Positions 6,841-14,278 of a stretch of 19,696 bases of DNA are shown piece by piece (position 1 is the stretch's first letter; each line of letters opens with the position of its first letter). A program made the translations under genes and the position numbers. The notes under the pieces are model-generated. The model saw only the letters and a program-made list of their open reading frames with translations. It had not been told where the DNA came from and ran no database searches. Source of the DNA: an uncultured Acetatifactor sp. (GTDB lineage: Bacteria > Bacillota > Clostridia > Lachnospirales > Lachnospiraceae); assembly GCA_910584435.1 (NCBI GenBank), contig CAJUAP010000055.1, forward strand, positions 1-19,696, given 5' to 3'.

Positions 6841-6911
6841 CACCTTAACTCAAGCAGTTTCTCCGCCTCCTGGATTCCTCTCACCTTAACTCCAGCAGCT
6901 TCTCCGCCTCC
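6841..6911 (-). repeat. Partial duplication of the 3' end of the second chemoreceptor gene
   Basis: Thirty bases at 6841-6870 repeat those at 6882-6911 with two mismatches; the period is 41 bp. The copy at 6882-6911 is the end of the chemoreceptor coding sequence (the EAEKLLEL part). The other lies outside the gene, just before the 229-residue gene. It looks like the trace of a local duplication. Confidence 0.75.
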
Positions 6912-8386
6912 GCATTTAATTTTTCCACAGTTCTCATCACCGCAGTTACCAGGGCTGCATTTTCCTCGCAGGAATGATAGGTCTCTCCCGCATGGGCTGA
7001 CACCTCTTCCGTTATTGCTGAAATGGTCTGGATATTGTCCACAATATCTGCATTGGCAGCCTCCAAATGACTTACAACTTTCAGCATCTCCTTCGTCTTC
7101 TGCCCTACATTGTCCGTTCCCCGGCTGATTCCTGTCAGACTCTCTGCAACAGTGCCTGTACTCTCCGAATTGGCCCGATTGCTCTCCGTGACCACATCTA
7201 CTGCCGCTTCCACAGACACCAGTTCCTTATGGATATTCCCTATGAGCTCCGTAATATTCACGGTTGCCGTTTTGGTCTGATTTGCAAGCGTTGAAATCTG
7301 GCCTGCCACCACGGCAAATCCCCGGCCCGCCTCCCCGGCCCTTGCCGCCTCAATGCTTGCGTTCAGCGCCAGCATCCCTGTACTGTTGGCAATACTTGTA
7401 ATCGTCTCGATAATTGTATTCATCTGACTGGTATATTCACTCAGTGCCTTCATCTGTGCAAGCACCTGCTCATTGGCGTTCATGGACTTTTCCACCTGGC
7501 CTGCCAGCGCTTCCATCTGTGTCCTGCCGTCTTCCACCATCTGTGCAGTTTCCAGCATGCTCGCCTCAATCAGCGCTGCAGTATCCTTGACACGCATAAT
7601 ATGTCCCTGAATCTGTTCTGTGCGCTGCATCTGTACCTGTACCGACTCCGCTGTCTCCGTACTTCCCATGGTAACTTCATTCATGGAATTACGAATATAC
7701 TCCACAGACTCTCCCAGCTTGCCAAGCTTCTCCCCGGTCTCGCCAATACCGGAAATCATGGCTCCTGACGCCCCTAAAATGCTGTCTGCCATCCCTTTGG
7801 CCGCATTGGTCTGTGCTTCAATCTGCCTTAATTTCTCTCTATTGACTTTTGTCACTGCCATGCACACCAGCACCATAAATACTCCTGTCAGCAGCATACA
7901 CATGACCCGTATCTCCACATCCGGCATTTCTTCCGAGCTGTACCCCGCTGTAACAAAATGCCAGCCTACATAAATCAGGTTGCCCAAAAATGCCAATGTC
8001 CCAATCAGCACACTGCTTCTGACATCCATAAATAATATGACCACCATAAACATAGGAATGGCAAATGTAAATGTCAAAATACTGTTTGTGGTAAAAACCG
8101 CAAATAAATACAAAACACCATAACCTATACATATAATATGCTTCAGCGCACCGCTCTCCTTATTCCGAGAGTAAATCACAAGTTCAGCAATCACAGGCCC
8201 CATACACAGCAGACTGAAAAAGCAATAGTATCCTATTGTCCGGGAGCCCTTCATCACTTCTACCGCATACGCCAGAACCAATACAGCATCAATAATGGCA
8301 TGCCCTATTATGGCTATGCGGTTAATATAAGCTTTTTCAGACAGTTTGGCGTTTTCAGATGGTTTCGCATTTTCAGTTAATTTCAT
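6881..8386 (-). CDS. Methyl-accepting chemotaxis protein, six-TM type without HAMP
   Basis: A 501-residue receptor with a membrane-embedded sensor. Six hydrophobic segments lie at about 23-45, 51-72, 82-100, 103-120, 125-145 and 161-179, with almost no extracellular domain. They lead straight, without HAMP, into a cytoplasmic signalling coiled coil. The hairpin tip reads SIANSTGMLALNASIEAARA and GRGFAVVAGQISTLANQ (about 331-369). Such receptors may sense through the membrane or partner proteins rather than an external ligand. The start at 8386 follows AGGAGAGG; an in-frame ATG at 8440 would lie almost on the predicted transcription start and has no ribosome site. The N-terminus carries a small repeat, ENAKPSENAKLSEK. 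It is probably co-transcribed with the 229-residue gene. No che gene is in the window. Confidence 0.9.
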   Translation of the reverse strand: MKLTENAKPSENAKLSEKAYINRIAIIGHAIIDAVLVLAYAVEVMKGSRTIGYYCFFSLLCMGPVIAELVIYSRNKESGALKHIICIGYGVLYLFAVFTTNSILTFTFAIPMFMVVILFMDVRSSVLIGTLAFLGNLIYVGWHFVTAGYSSEEMPDVEIRVMCMLLTGVFMVLVCMAVTKVNREKLRQIEAQTNAAKGMADSILGASGAMISGIGETGEKLGKLGESVEYIRNSMNEVTMGSTETAESVQVQMQRTEQIQGHIMRVKDTAALIEASMLETAQMVEDGRTQMEALAGQVEKSMNANEQVLAQMKALSEYTSQMNTIIETITSIANSTGMLALNASIEAARAGEAGRGFAVVAGQISTLANQTKTATVNITELIGNIHKELVSVEAAVDVVTESNRANSESTGTVAESLTGISRGTDNVGQKTKEMLKVVSHLEAANADIVDNIQTISAITEEVSAHAGETYHSCEENAALVTAVMRTVEKLNAEAEKLLELR

Positions 8387-8448
8387 ATTTTGCCTCTCCT
8401 CTAATTTAGTTCTGCAGCTTGACACTACCTTTTTGTTCATTCACGGCT

Positions 8449-8477
8449 ATTTTAACATATACATTTTTAAGGTACAA
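8449..8477 (-). promoter_or_regulatory. Sigma-A-type promoter of the six-TM chemoreceptor
   Basis: On the minus strand TTGTAC (8472-8477) and TAAAAT (8449-8454) are spaced 17 bp, with an extended TG one base before the -10. Transcription would start near 8442, leaving a leader of about 55 nt to the start at 8386. Confidence 0.6.
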
Positions 8478-8541
8478 TGACAAAATCTGTATCAAAATCT
8501 TCAACTTTGTATAAATAATGATATAATTTTTTCATTTTCTG

Positions 8542-8550
8542 TGTTATACT
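8542..8550 (+). promoter_or_regulatory. Extended -10 promoter of the suf-nifJ block
   Basis: TGTTATACT is an extended -10 (TG, T, TATACT). No good -35 is found. Transcription would start near 8557, just before a 5' hairpin, about 60 nt ahead of the ATPase gene. It lies back to back with the chemoreceptor promoter, about 65 bp apart. Confidence 0.45.
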
Positions 8551-8559
8551 CTAATACAA

Positions 8560-8583
8560 GCTGTGCTTGTTCCAAGGCACAGC
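8560..8583 (+). promoter_or_regulatory. Hairpin at the 5' end of the suf transcript
   Basis: GCTGTGCTT (8560-8568) pairs with AGGCACAGC (8575-8583) through nine pairs including one T-G, with loop GTTCCA. It would begin within a few bases of the predicted transcript start. It may stabilise the mRNA or take part in control. It is too early and lacks a U-tract for an intrinsic terminator. Confidence 0.4.
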
Positions 8584-8616
8584 CAATTAAATCAATTATG
8601 AATAGAGGAAATGCAT

Positions 8617-9423
8617 ATGCTTGAATTACAAAATCTCTGTTTCCAGATACCGGAAAACTCTGCCGAACCTGTGGAAGGGAGGTTTTCCACAAAAGAGGAC
8701 GCTCCCGCCGCAGTCTCCAAAGAAATCATCAAAAATATCAGCCTTACCTTTGATGACCACTCTTTCATTGCCATTACCGGACCAAACGGCGGCGGAAAAT
8801 CCACCCTGGCCAAACTGATCATGGGCATTGAACATCCCACCTCCGGACGGATACTCTATAACGGCACAGACATCACACAGATGAGCATCAGTGAAAGGGC
8901 AAATCTGGGAATCAGCTTTGCCTTCCAGCAGCCGGTACGCTTCAAGGGCATTCAGGTGAAGGATTTGATAGCCCTTGCCACAGGCAGCGCTGCGAAGAAT
9001 GCCGTAAAAAAAGCTGTGAACCTTCCCAATGCCTGTGACTACCTGTCAAAGGTCGGCCTGTGCGCCAGGGATTACGTGAATCGGGATGTGGATGCCAGCC
9101 TCTCCGGCGGCGAATTGAAACGCATTGAGATTGCCACCATCATTGCCCGCAATACTCCCCTGTCCGTTTTCGATGAACCGGAAGCCGGCATTGACCTTTG
9201 GAGCTTCAATAATCTCATACAGGTCTTTGAAGACATGCATCGTGAAAGCAGAAATTCTCTGATCCTGATCTCTCATCAGGAGCGTATCCTGAACATTGCC
9301 GATGAGATCATTGTGCTGGCGGAGGGCCGTGTGAAAGCCAGAGGACGCCGGGATGAAATTCTGCCCGAACTGTTGCGCGGTACGGAAGGATGTAAATTCT
9401 ATGCTGCCGCCCAGCCCTCATAA
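8617..9423 (+). CDS. sufC: SufC-type ATPase of a minimal Fe-S cluster assembly system
   Basis: A soluble ABC-type ATPase of 268 residues that would power the SufB/D-like scaffold encoded next. All motifs are intact: Walker A GPNGGGKST (55-63), Q-loop FAFQQPVRF, signature LSGGELKR (162-169), Walker B SVFDEPEAGIDLW (183-195), and H-loop LISHQ (His220). The EPEAGIDLW variant fits the SufC form of two-gene minimal systems (SmsC) rather than classical SufC. A segment of roughly 20 residues rich in Pro, Glu and Ala (about 12-34) sits between the first two strands and seems extra compared with usual SufC. GAGG lies 8-9 bp before ATG 8617; the ATG at 8611 is too close to it. A 36-bp gap leads to the scaffold gene. 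Confidence 0.88.
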   Translation: MLELQNLCFQIPENSAEPVEGRFSTKEDAPAAVSKEIIKNISLTFDDHSFIAITGPNGGGKSTLAKLIMGIEHPTSGRILYNGTDITQMSISERANLGISFAFQQPVRFKGIQVKDLIALATGSAAKNAVKKAVNLPNACDYLSKVGLCARDYVNRDVDASLSGGELKRIEIATIIARNTPLSVFDEPEAGIDLWSFNNLIQVFEDMHRESRNSLILISHQERILNIADEIIVLAEGRVKARGRRDEILPELLRGTEGCKFYAAAQPS

Positions 9424-9459
9424 AGCGATTATCTGCCAAGAAAGGAGCACCATAAACTT

Positions 9460-10377
9460 ATGGACGAAATACAGAAAACTTTGTTAGAGCAGGTTGCAGG
9501 ACTTCATGAAATGCCTGCGGGCGCTTACAATATACGCGCCAACGGAAAAAGTACGGACCGCGCCACCACTGCCCATATTGATATTGTGACCAAGACGGAC
9601 AAACAGGGCATTGACATTGTGATAAAGCCCGGCACCAGAAAGGAAAGCGTACACATTCCCGTAGTATTGAGCGAAAGCGGACTGACCGAAATGGTCTATA
9701 ACGACTTCTACGTAGGAGATGATTGTGATGTGACCATTATTGCAGGCTGCGGCATCCACAACAGCGGCAGCGCCGACAGCCGCCATGACGGAATCCACTC
9801 CTTTTACATCGGCAGAAATTCCCATGTGAAATATGTGGAAAAACATTACGGCAGCGGAGACGGCAGAGGCGAGCGCATTATGAACCCTGAAACAAGAGTG
9901 GAAGTAGGGGAAAACAGTTTTATGGAAATGGAAACGGTTCAGATCAAAGGCGTGGATTCCACCAAACGTCTCACCAGCGCAAAACTGGCTGAAAATGCCA
10001 GAATTGTTGTCACGGAAAAGCTCATGACCCATGGCACCCAGACCGCCGAGACCTGCTTCCAGGTTGATTTAGACGGCGAAGGTTCCAGTGCAAATATCAT
10101 ATCCCGTTCTGTTGCCAGAGACAGCTCCAGCCAGGTCTTCCTGTCCAAAATCAATGGCAACCACCGCTGTAAAGGCCACTCCGAATGCGACGGCATTATA
10201 ATGGACAGTGCAAAGATCAGCGCAATACCTGAAATCACTGCCAATCACCCTGATGCGGAGCTGATTCATGAAGCTGCTATCGGTAAAATTGCCGGAGAAC
10301 AGATCGTCAAGCTGATGACCCTGGGGCTGACGGAAGCAGAAGCAGAAGCCCAGATTGTAAACGGATTTCTGAAGTAA
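9460..10377 (+). CDS. SufB/SufD-family scaffold protein of a minimal Fe-S assembly system
   Basis: A 305-residue beta-helix protein of the SufB/SufD family, the partner of the ATPase just upstream and the likely site where Fe-S clusters are built. It is much shorter than SufB of E. coli (about 495 residues) because it lacks most of the N-terminal helical part. The conserved core is present: YVGDDCDVTIIAGCGIH (84-100), SRSVARDSSSQVFLSKINGN, then SECDGIIMD with Cys243, and the C-terminal LIHEAAIGKI with His270 and Glu271. These residues match the Cys, His and Glu linked to assembly in SufB/SufD. AGGAG lies 12 bp before the ATG. No sufS, sufU or second sufB/D gene is adjacent, so the window supports a two-component SmsCB-like system. 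Sulfur donor unknown. Confidence 0.88.
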   Translation: MDEIQKTLLEQVAGLHEMPAGAYNIRANGKSTDRATTAHIDIVTKTDKQGIDIVIKPGTRKESVHIPVVLSESGLTEMVYNDFYVGDDCDVTIIAGCGIHNSGSADSRHDGIHSFYIGRNSHVKYVEKHYGSGDGRGERIMNPETRVEVGENSFMEMETVQIKGVDSTKRLTSAKLAENARIVVTEKLMTHGTQTAETCFQVDLDGEGSSANIISRSVARDSSSQVFLSKINGNHRCKGHSECDGIIMDSAKISAIPEITANHPDAELIHEAAIGKIAGEQIVKLMTLGLTEAEAEAQIVNGFLK

Positions 10378-10525
10378 CACAATTATTACGGCCGCAATTC
10401 ATAATAATACTATGGAAACACGAATAGTAACGAATCCACCGGGACAAAATATCCGTATTATCATCTGTCCATACGGCATTGACTGCCTCTTGCAGATGTA
10501 TCAACATACGCACCCGGAGGTTATT
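10378..10525 (+). promoter_or_regulatory. Leader between the suf pair and nifJ
   Basis: This 148-bp gap has no firm terminator after the scaffold gene and no convincing promoter. It has a hairpin, CCGTAT (10453-10458) with ATACGG (10471-10476). Weak terminator-like pairing (ATTATT with AATAAT, around 10382-10408) may permit read-through from suf into nifJ. The frame of nifJ is open here, but a good ribosome site places the start at 10526. Confidence 0.4.
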
Positions 10526-13500
10526 ATGAATCAAAACAGCAAACTATCTGAAAAGAAAGGCAGCATCTTGCGCCGTCTGCAGACCATGGATGGCTGTCAG
10601 GCGGCTGCACATGTAGCTTACGCCTACAGTGAGACAGCTGCCATATATCCCATCACACCCTCTTCTCCCATGGCTGAACTCTGTGATGAATGGGCCGGAA
10701 AAGGTCGGACGAATATCTACGGCCAGATTCTGGAAATTTCTCAAATGCAGTCGGAAGCAGGCGCCGCCAGTGCGGTACATGGTGCATTGCTGGCCGGTTC
10801 CTTAGCCGTTACCTTTACCTCGTCCCAGGGCCTGCTGCTCATGATTCCCAATCTGTACCGCATTGCCGGAGAACTGCTGCCCGGCGTCATTCATGTTGCA
10901 GCCAGAACCATTGCCACCCATGCCCTCTCCATCTTCGGCGACCACTCCGATATCTATGCCTGCAGACAGACAGGTACCGCCATTTTCTCCGAAAGCAGTG
11001 TTCAGGAAGTTATGGACTTATCTCCCGCTGCCCACCTGGCAGCCCTGGAAGGCCGGATTCCCTTCCTGAACTTCTTCGACGGCTTCCGCACCTCCCACGA
11101 ATTACACAAAATTGCAGTCTGGGAATATGCGGATCTGAAAGATATGATGAACATGGAAGCTTTGGAACGATTCCGCCAACGGTCTCTCCATCCAACCCAT
11201 GGCAAAGTATATGGTTCCGCGCAGAACCCTGACATCTTCTTCCAGGCAAGAGAAGCTGCCAATCCCTTTTATCAGGCATTGCCGCAAATCGTAGAAAAAC
11301 AGCTTGCCAAAATCAATGACAGGCTTGGAACCTCCTATGGCCTCTTTGATTATTATGGCGCTCCCGATGCGGAACATGTTATCATTGCCATGGGCAGTAT
11401 CTGCGAAACCGTCAAGGAATACCTGGACAGTGTACCGGAACAGAAATTCGGCCTGATTATCGTACATCTCTACCGTCCTTTCAGCAGCGTCCATCTGGTG
11501 CAGAAACTGCCCCAGACCGTCAGACAGATTACGGTGTTAGACCGCACCAAAGAGCCAGGGGCTGTGGGCGAACCCCTTTACCTGGATGTGACAGCGGCAT
11601 TGGCCGGAGAAAACCTGTCCCACATCCGCATTTTTTCCGGCCGTTACGGTCTCAGCTCCAAAGAAACCACCCCGGCCCAGATTGCGGCTGTTTACGCCAA
11701 TCATACCAGACCCTGTTTCACAATCGGCATTACAGATGATGTGACGCATCTGTCATTAGAAGTTCCTGAGATACCTGACACCGCACCTGACGACATTGTT
11801 TCCTGCAAATTCTGGGGGCTGGGCGGTGACGGCACTGTCAGCGCAACAAAAAATGCCATTAAGATTATTGGCAATCACACAGATATGACAGTACAGGGAT
11901 ACTTTGAATACGATTCCAAAAAATCCAGAGGACTGACCATCTCCCATCTCCGCTTTGGAAAAAGCCCCATTCGGAGTGCTTACCTGATACACAAAGCCGA
12001 TTTTGTTGCCTGCCACAACCAGGTCTACCTGCACAAATATCAGATGGCACAGGAATTAAAAGACGGCGGAACCTTCCTGCTCAATTACCATTTCCGCGAT
12101 GACGGCGGAAGCAGACAGGAAGAACCCGAAACCTATGCTTCCCTTGCCGAAAATGTAGAATTCTCCAAAGACGAAGGAATGTCCGGGGATGATATTCTCT
12201 CCAGGAACAGAACACTCTCAGAGAAAAAAATAGAATTGATGGTGAAGGAATTGGATCAATACCTTCCGAACCCTATGAAGTCTTACCTTGCCGGACACAG
12301 AATCCGCTTCTATGTAATTGATGCCATCGGCATCGGCAAAGAAATCGGGCTGAACAGCAAAATCAGCACCATCCTGCAGGCTGCCTTCTTTGCCGTATCC
12401 GGGCTTCTCTCCCCTGAAGATGCCGGAAAATGGATGAAAGAAGCCGCTGAAAAAAGCTACGGAAAAAACGGCAGTAAAATCCTGCAAATGAATTACGAGG
12501 CAATCGAACGAGGACTTGCTGAGGTGTATGAAATTCCCATTCCGGAGCACTGGCAGACCTGCACATCCATCCCTTCCGATTCCCTGGACAATACTCCGCT
12601 CCCAGACCGTCCGGAAATGACGGATTTCGTCCTCAATATCCAGCAGCCCGTCACAGACCAGAGGGGCAACGATCTGCCGGTATCTGCTTTCCTGCCTTAT
12701 GCGGATGGTTACACGCCTCCCGGAAGTACGGCACACGAAAGGCGCAATATTGCCACAGAGCTTCCGGTATGGAAACCTGAGAATTGTATCCAGTGCAACC
12801 GCTGTTCTTTTGTATGTCCTCATGCAGTCATTCGCCCCGCAGTACTGGATGACAGGGAATTGGCAGCAGCACCTGAAAGCATGCGCAGCCTTCCCATGGC
12901 AGGACTGGATCATCATGCCTTTGCCATTACCATATCACAGTTTGACTGCACCGGCTGCGGTACCTGTGCGGCAGTCTGCCCCGGAAAACAGGGGAAGAAG
13001 GCACTGGAAATGATGCCCGTCAACGAACACGCGGAAAAATATCCCCATAAGGAATGGCAGCAGGCATTTGATTACTGTAAACCCCTGCTTCCTAACAGGG
13101 AAGCCGCTCAGAAATTCCGTATCGACACAGTCAAAGGCAGTCAGTTCTTACGTCCTCTTATGGAATTTTCGGGAGCATGTGCCGGATGCGGCGAAACGGC
13201 CTATGTAAAACTATTGACCCAGTTGTTCGGTTCTAAGATGTATATTGCCAACGCCACCGGGTGCAGTTCTATCTGGGGCAACTCTGCACCGTCCTGCGCT
13301 TACACCCTGGATGATGAAGGACACGGTCCCGCCTGGTCAAATTCACTGTTTGAAGATGGCGCTGAATTTGGTTACGGTATGCTTATGGCCCAGGAGGCAG
13401 CCAGAAAACGAAAAAGCTCACAGCAGTTATCTCCAATGGACAGCAATTCCCAGGAACAGGAGACAATACAATGGATCCTGGGCGGCGACGGCTGGGCTTA

Positions 13501-14137
13501 TGACATCGGTTTCAGTGGTCTGGACCATGTACTTGCCAGCGGAAAAAACATTAATATCCTGGTTTTAGATACAGAAGTGTACTCCAATACCGGCGGCCAG
13601 GCATCCAAAGCCACCCCCACAGGTTCCACTGCCAAATTTGCCACAGGAGGTAAGAAAACCCGTAAAAAGGATTTAGCCTCCATTGCCATGACCTACGGAA
13701 ATGTATATGTGGCTCAGATTGCCCTTGGTGCCGATTATAATCAAACGGTAAAAGCTCTGACGGAAGCCGCCGCCTATCCGGGTCCTTCCCTGGTCATTGC
13801 CTACGCCACCTGTATCGCCCATGGCATCCGTGCCGGTTTAGGCACTTCACCACACGAAGCAAAGAAAGCCGTAGATGCCGGATATTATCATTTATTCCGC
13901 TTCCATCCCCAATATAAGGCTCAGGGGAAAAATCCGTTTATTCTGGACAGCCCGGAACCCAGCCTTGATTACGAGACATTTTTAGAGGGAGAAATCCGCT
14001 ATGACGCACTGAAACGTTACCATCCCGAAGAAGCAGCGATACTGTTTCAGGAGGCAGCAGCCCAGGCAAAGGAACGATACCAATATCTCAAAAAATTAGA
14101 AAAGCTATATGAACCTGAACAGGATATGAACTCATAG
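10526..14137 (+). CDS. nifJ: Pyruvate:ferredoxin (flavodoxin) oxidoreductase
   Basis: A full-length single-chain enzyme of 1203 residues that converts pyruvate and CoA to acetyl-CoA and CO2 and reduces ferredoxin; a central cytosolic enzyme of anaerobic energy metabolism. Visible parts: an N-terminal domain with YPITPSSPMAE (Tyr41 on) that helps bind pyruvate and thiamine diphosphate; a central gamma-type domain (KFWGLGGDGTVSATKNAIKII); two 4Fe-4S motifs, CIQCNRCSFVCPH (from Cys754) and CTGCGTCAAVCPG (from Cys808); the cysteines of the proximal cluster in CAGCGE (from Cys885); and the TPP fold GGDGWAYDIGF (986 on) with NTGGQASKATP. The ATG at 10526 has CGGAGG five bases upstream. It lies in line with the suf pair, whose product could serve its three clusters. 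A strong terminator follows. Confidence 0.97.
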   Translation: MNQNSKLSEKKGSILRRLQTMDGCQAAAHVAYAYSETAAIYPITPSSPMAELCDEWAGKGRTNIYGQILEISQMQSEAGAASAVHGALLAGSLAVTFTSSQGLLLMIPNLYRIAGELLPGVIHVAARTIATHALSIFGDHSDIYACRQTGTAIFSESSVQEVMDLSPAAHLAALEGRIPFLNFFDGFRTSHELHKIAVWEYADLKDMMNMEALERFRQRSLHPTHGKVYGSAQNPDIFFQAREAANPFYQALPQIVEKQLAKINDRLGTSYGLFDYYGAPDAEHVIIAMGSICETVKEYLDSVPEQKFGLIIVHLYRPFSSVHLVQKLPQTVRQITVLDRTKEPGAVGEPLYLDVTAALAGENLSHIRIFSGRYGLSSKETTPAQIAAVYANHTRPCFTIGITDDVTHLSLEVPEIPDTAPDDIVSCKFWGLGGDGTVSATKNAIKIIGNHTDMTVQGYFEYDSKKSRGLTISHLRFGKSPIRSAYLIHKADFVACHNQVYLHKYQMAQELKDGGTFLLNYHFRDDGGSRQEEPETYASLAENVEFSKDEGMSGDDILSRNRTLSEKKIELMVKELDQYLPNPMKSYLAGHRIRFYVIDAIGIGKEIGLNSKISTILQAAFFAVSGLLSPEDAGKWMKEAAEKSYGKNGSKILQMNYEAIERGLAEVYEIPIPEHWQTCTSIPSDSLDNTPLPDRPEMTDFVLNIQQPVTDQRGNDLPVSAFLPYADGYTPPGSTAHERRNIATELPVWKPENCIQCNRCSFVCPHAVIRPAVLDDRELAAAPESMRSLPMAGLDHHAFAITISQFDCTGCGTCAAVCPGKQGKKALEMMPVNEHAEKYPHKEWQQAFDYCKPLLPNREAAQKFRIDTVKGSQFLRPLMEFSGACAGCGETAYVKLLTQLFGSKMYIANATGCSSIWGNSAPSCAYTLDDEGHGPAWSNSLFEDGAEFGYGMLMAQEAARKRKSSQQLSPMDSNSQEQETIQWILGGDGWAYDIGFSGLDHVLASGKNINILVLDTEVYSNTGGQASKATPTGSTAKFATGGKKTRKKDLASIAMTYGNVYVAQIALGADYNQTVKALTEAAAYPGPSLVIAYATCIAHGIRAGLGTSPHEAKKAVDAGYYHLFRFHPQYKAQGKNPFILDSPEPSLDYETFLEGEIRYDALKRYHPEEAAILFQEAAAQAKERYQYLKKLEKLYEPEQDMNS

Positions 14138-14160
14138 CAAATGGAACAGCTGACACATTC

Positions 14161-14207
14161 ATCTGCATGTAAGATTCACCTGCATAGTATGAATCTTACA
14201 TGCAGAT
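14161..14207 (+). terminator. Very strong terminator after nifJ
   Basis: A perfect 18-bp stem, ATCTGCATGTAAGATTCA (14161-14178) with its complement at 14190-14207, has an 11-nt loop and is followed by TATTTAGATTATTTT. It stands 23 bp after the nifJ stop. The stem is symmetric, so it may also block transcripts coming from the right. Confidence 0.9.
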
Positions 14208-14234
14208 TATTTAGATTATTTTACTGCTTTATAC

Positions 14235-14266
14235 GCAACAGTTCAGACAGGTCACTGAACTGCTGC
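14235..14266 (-). repeat. Hairpin element, copy 2, downstream of the PatB/MalY-type gene
   Basis: On the minus strand GCAGCAGTTCAG pairs with CTGAACTGTTGC (12 pairs, one G-U) around the loop TGACCTGT. It sits 12 bp after the aminotransferase stop codon, in terminator position, but the tail GTATAAAG is not a U-tract. The core 14237-14264 matches the hairpin at 2806-2833 at 23 of 28 positions, including the whole loop. Confidence 0.6.
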
Positions 14267-14278
14267 CTTGATACAGCA

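Noticed and set aside
8387..8440. Extended N-terminus of the six-TM chemoreceptor
   Set aside because: The ATG at 8440 is next to the predicted transcription start and has no ribosome site, while 8386 has one.
10412..10525. Extended N-terminus of NifJ
   Set aside because: The known N-terminal family pattern begins after 10526, where CGGAGG gives a good start.
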